From Ghiorsea sp. (GTDB lineage: Bacteria > Pseudomonadota > Zetaproteobacteria > Mariprofundales > Mariprofundaceae): DNA of 7,541 bases. Position 1 is the stretch's first letter. Every line of letters begins with the position of its first letter. The notes below the pieces were generated by a model. It was given only the letters and a program-made list of their open reading frames with translations, made no database searches and was not told the origin of the DNA. Where the stretch lies: NCBI GenBank assembly GCA_030950765.1, contig JAUZQX010000142.1:1-7541 (forward strand). Reading direction: 5' to 3'. Position numbers and translations under genes: made by a program. This document shows, in pieces, positions 7,351-7,541 of the stretch.

Positions 7351-7378
7351 AGGACAATAAACGTATAGGTCATAGTAT
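7351..7378 (+). promoter_or_regulatory. Weak candidate promoter for dnaQ
   Basis: In the 85-bp gap between lplT and dnaQ, AGGACA (7351-7356, 4 of 6 to -35) and TAGTAT (7373-7378, 4 of 6 to -10) are separated by 16 bp. The match is modest. An alternative -10, TATAGG (7364-7369), has a poorer -35. No terminator with a T-run follows lplT, so readthrough from the aas-lplT operon into dnaQ is also possible. Confidence 0.3.
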
Positions 7379-7411
7379 GTCGCATGCTGCGTTATGCTTA
7401 CTGCATACCAT
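7372..7411. repeat. Imperfect dyad rich in ATGC in the dnaQ leader
   Basis: GTATG (7375-7379) pairs with CATAC (7404-7408), and the symmetry resumes outside one mismatch with AT (7372-7373) against AT (7410-7411). Inside lie the palindrome GCATGC (7382-7387) and two ATGCT copies (7384-7388 and 7394-7398) ten bases apart. There is no T-run, so it is not a standard terminator. It could be a weak leader hairpin, a protein site, or chance. Confidence 0.3.
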
Positions 7412-7426
7412 AGCAAAGGAGCTGCC

Positions 7427-7541
7427 ATGCGATATATCATGCTAGATACTGAGACCACAGGTTTATCAACCAAGAAAGGTGCAAGGATAGTAGAAATCGG
7501 TGCGGTTGAAGTCGATGAAAGAGGTCAAGAAATCGGCAGAT
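7427..7541 (+). CDS. dnaQ: DNA polymerase III epsilon subunit (3'-5' exonuclease), 3'-truncated by window edge
   Basis: Only the first 38 codons are present. The protein opens MRYIMLDTETTGL, the ExoI motif of DEDDh exonucleases, with D7 and E9 as the first two metal-binding acidic residues. It continues with ARIVEIGAVEVDERG (19-33), a stretch typical of the DnaQ proofreading subunit. The ATG at 7427 has AAAGGAG at 7415-7421 five bases upstream, which is a good ribosome site. The next ATG (7439) would cut into the strand leading to the catalytic DxE and is rejected. Other DEDDh exonucleases share the motif, but the wording IVEIGAVEV so close to the N-terminus best fits DnaQ. The later motifs and the clamp- and alpha-binding tail lie outside the window. 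Confidence 0.88.
   Translation, partial: MRYIMLDTETTGLSTKKGARIVEIGAVEVDERGQEIGR

Noticed and set aside
7372..7411. Dyad as an intrinsic terminator for lplT
   Set aside because: The stem is short with mismatches and no T-run follows, so it is kept only as a low-confidence repeat.
1..7541. CRISPR array, transposon, tRNA, riboswitch or phage attachment site
   Set aside because: There are no spaced direct repeats, transposase-like frames, cloverleaf-like sequences or long leaders. The largest non-coding gap is 126 bp and is explained by the terminator, operators and promoter.

Overview
The window is compact bacterial chromosome from a Gram-negative organism, most likely a member of the Pseudomonadota. 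The main reason is a lysophospholipid-recycling pair (Aas acyltransferase/acyl-ACP synthetase plus LplT flippase), which works on an inner membrane facing a periplasm. The Aas is close to the gammaproteobacterial type in sequence and length. Base composition looks to be in the mid-40s % GC by eye. I cannot name a genus. All genes are on the + strand and I see no mobile element, RNA gene or CRISPR array.

Region 1 (1-3309) is the phenylalanyl-tRNA synthetase operon. pheS has lost its 5' end at the window edge, and its stop codon abuts the pheT start with no gap. The PheS carries a four-cysteine, zinc-site-like insertion. An intrinsic terminator at 3325-3362 closes the operon directly after pheT, so ihfA does not follow as it does in many gammaproteobacteria.

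Region 2 (3363-7341) looks like a self-contained regulated operon: a TetR-family regulator, then aas, then lplT. tetR and aas overlap by ATGA, and aas and lplT overlap by 8 bases. Between the pheT terminator and the tetR start lie two near-identical 13-bp palindromes, TGAAC(G/A)NNGTTCA, centred exactly 33 bp apart. They sit over the likely promoter elements and are the natural operators for autoregulation by this TetR. The inferred logic is that LplT brings lysophospholipid across the inner membrane to the cytoplasmic face, Aas re-acylates it with acyl-ACP, and the TetR protein adjusts supply to a lipid-related signal. The ligand is not known from the sequence.

Region 3 (7342-7541) is an 85-bp gap with a weak promoter candidate and an imperfect dyad, followed by the first 38 codons of a DnaQ-like 3'-5' exonuclease (DNA polymerase III epsilon subunit), cut by the window end.

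The gene families are all known. The point most worth following up is the TetR control of an aas-lplT operon through a pair of helically phased operators.
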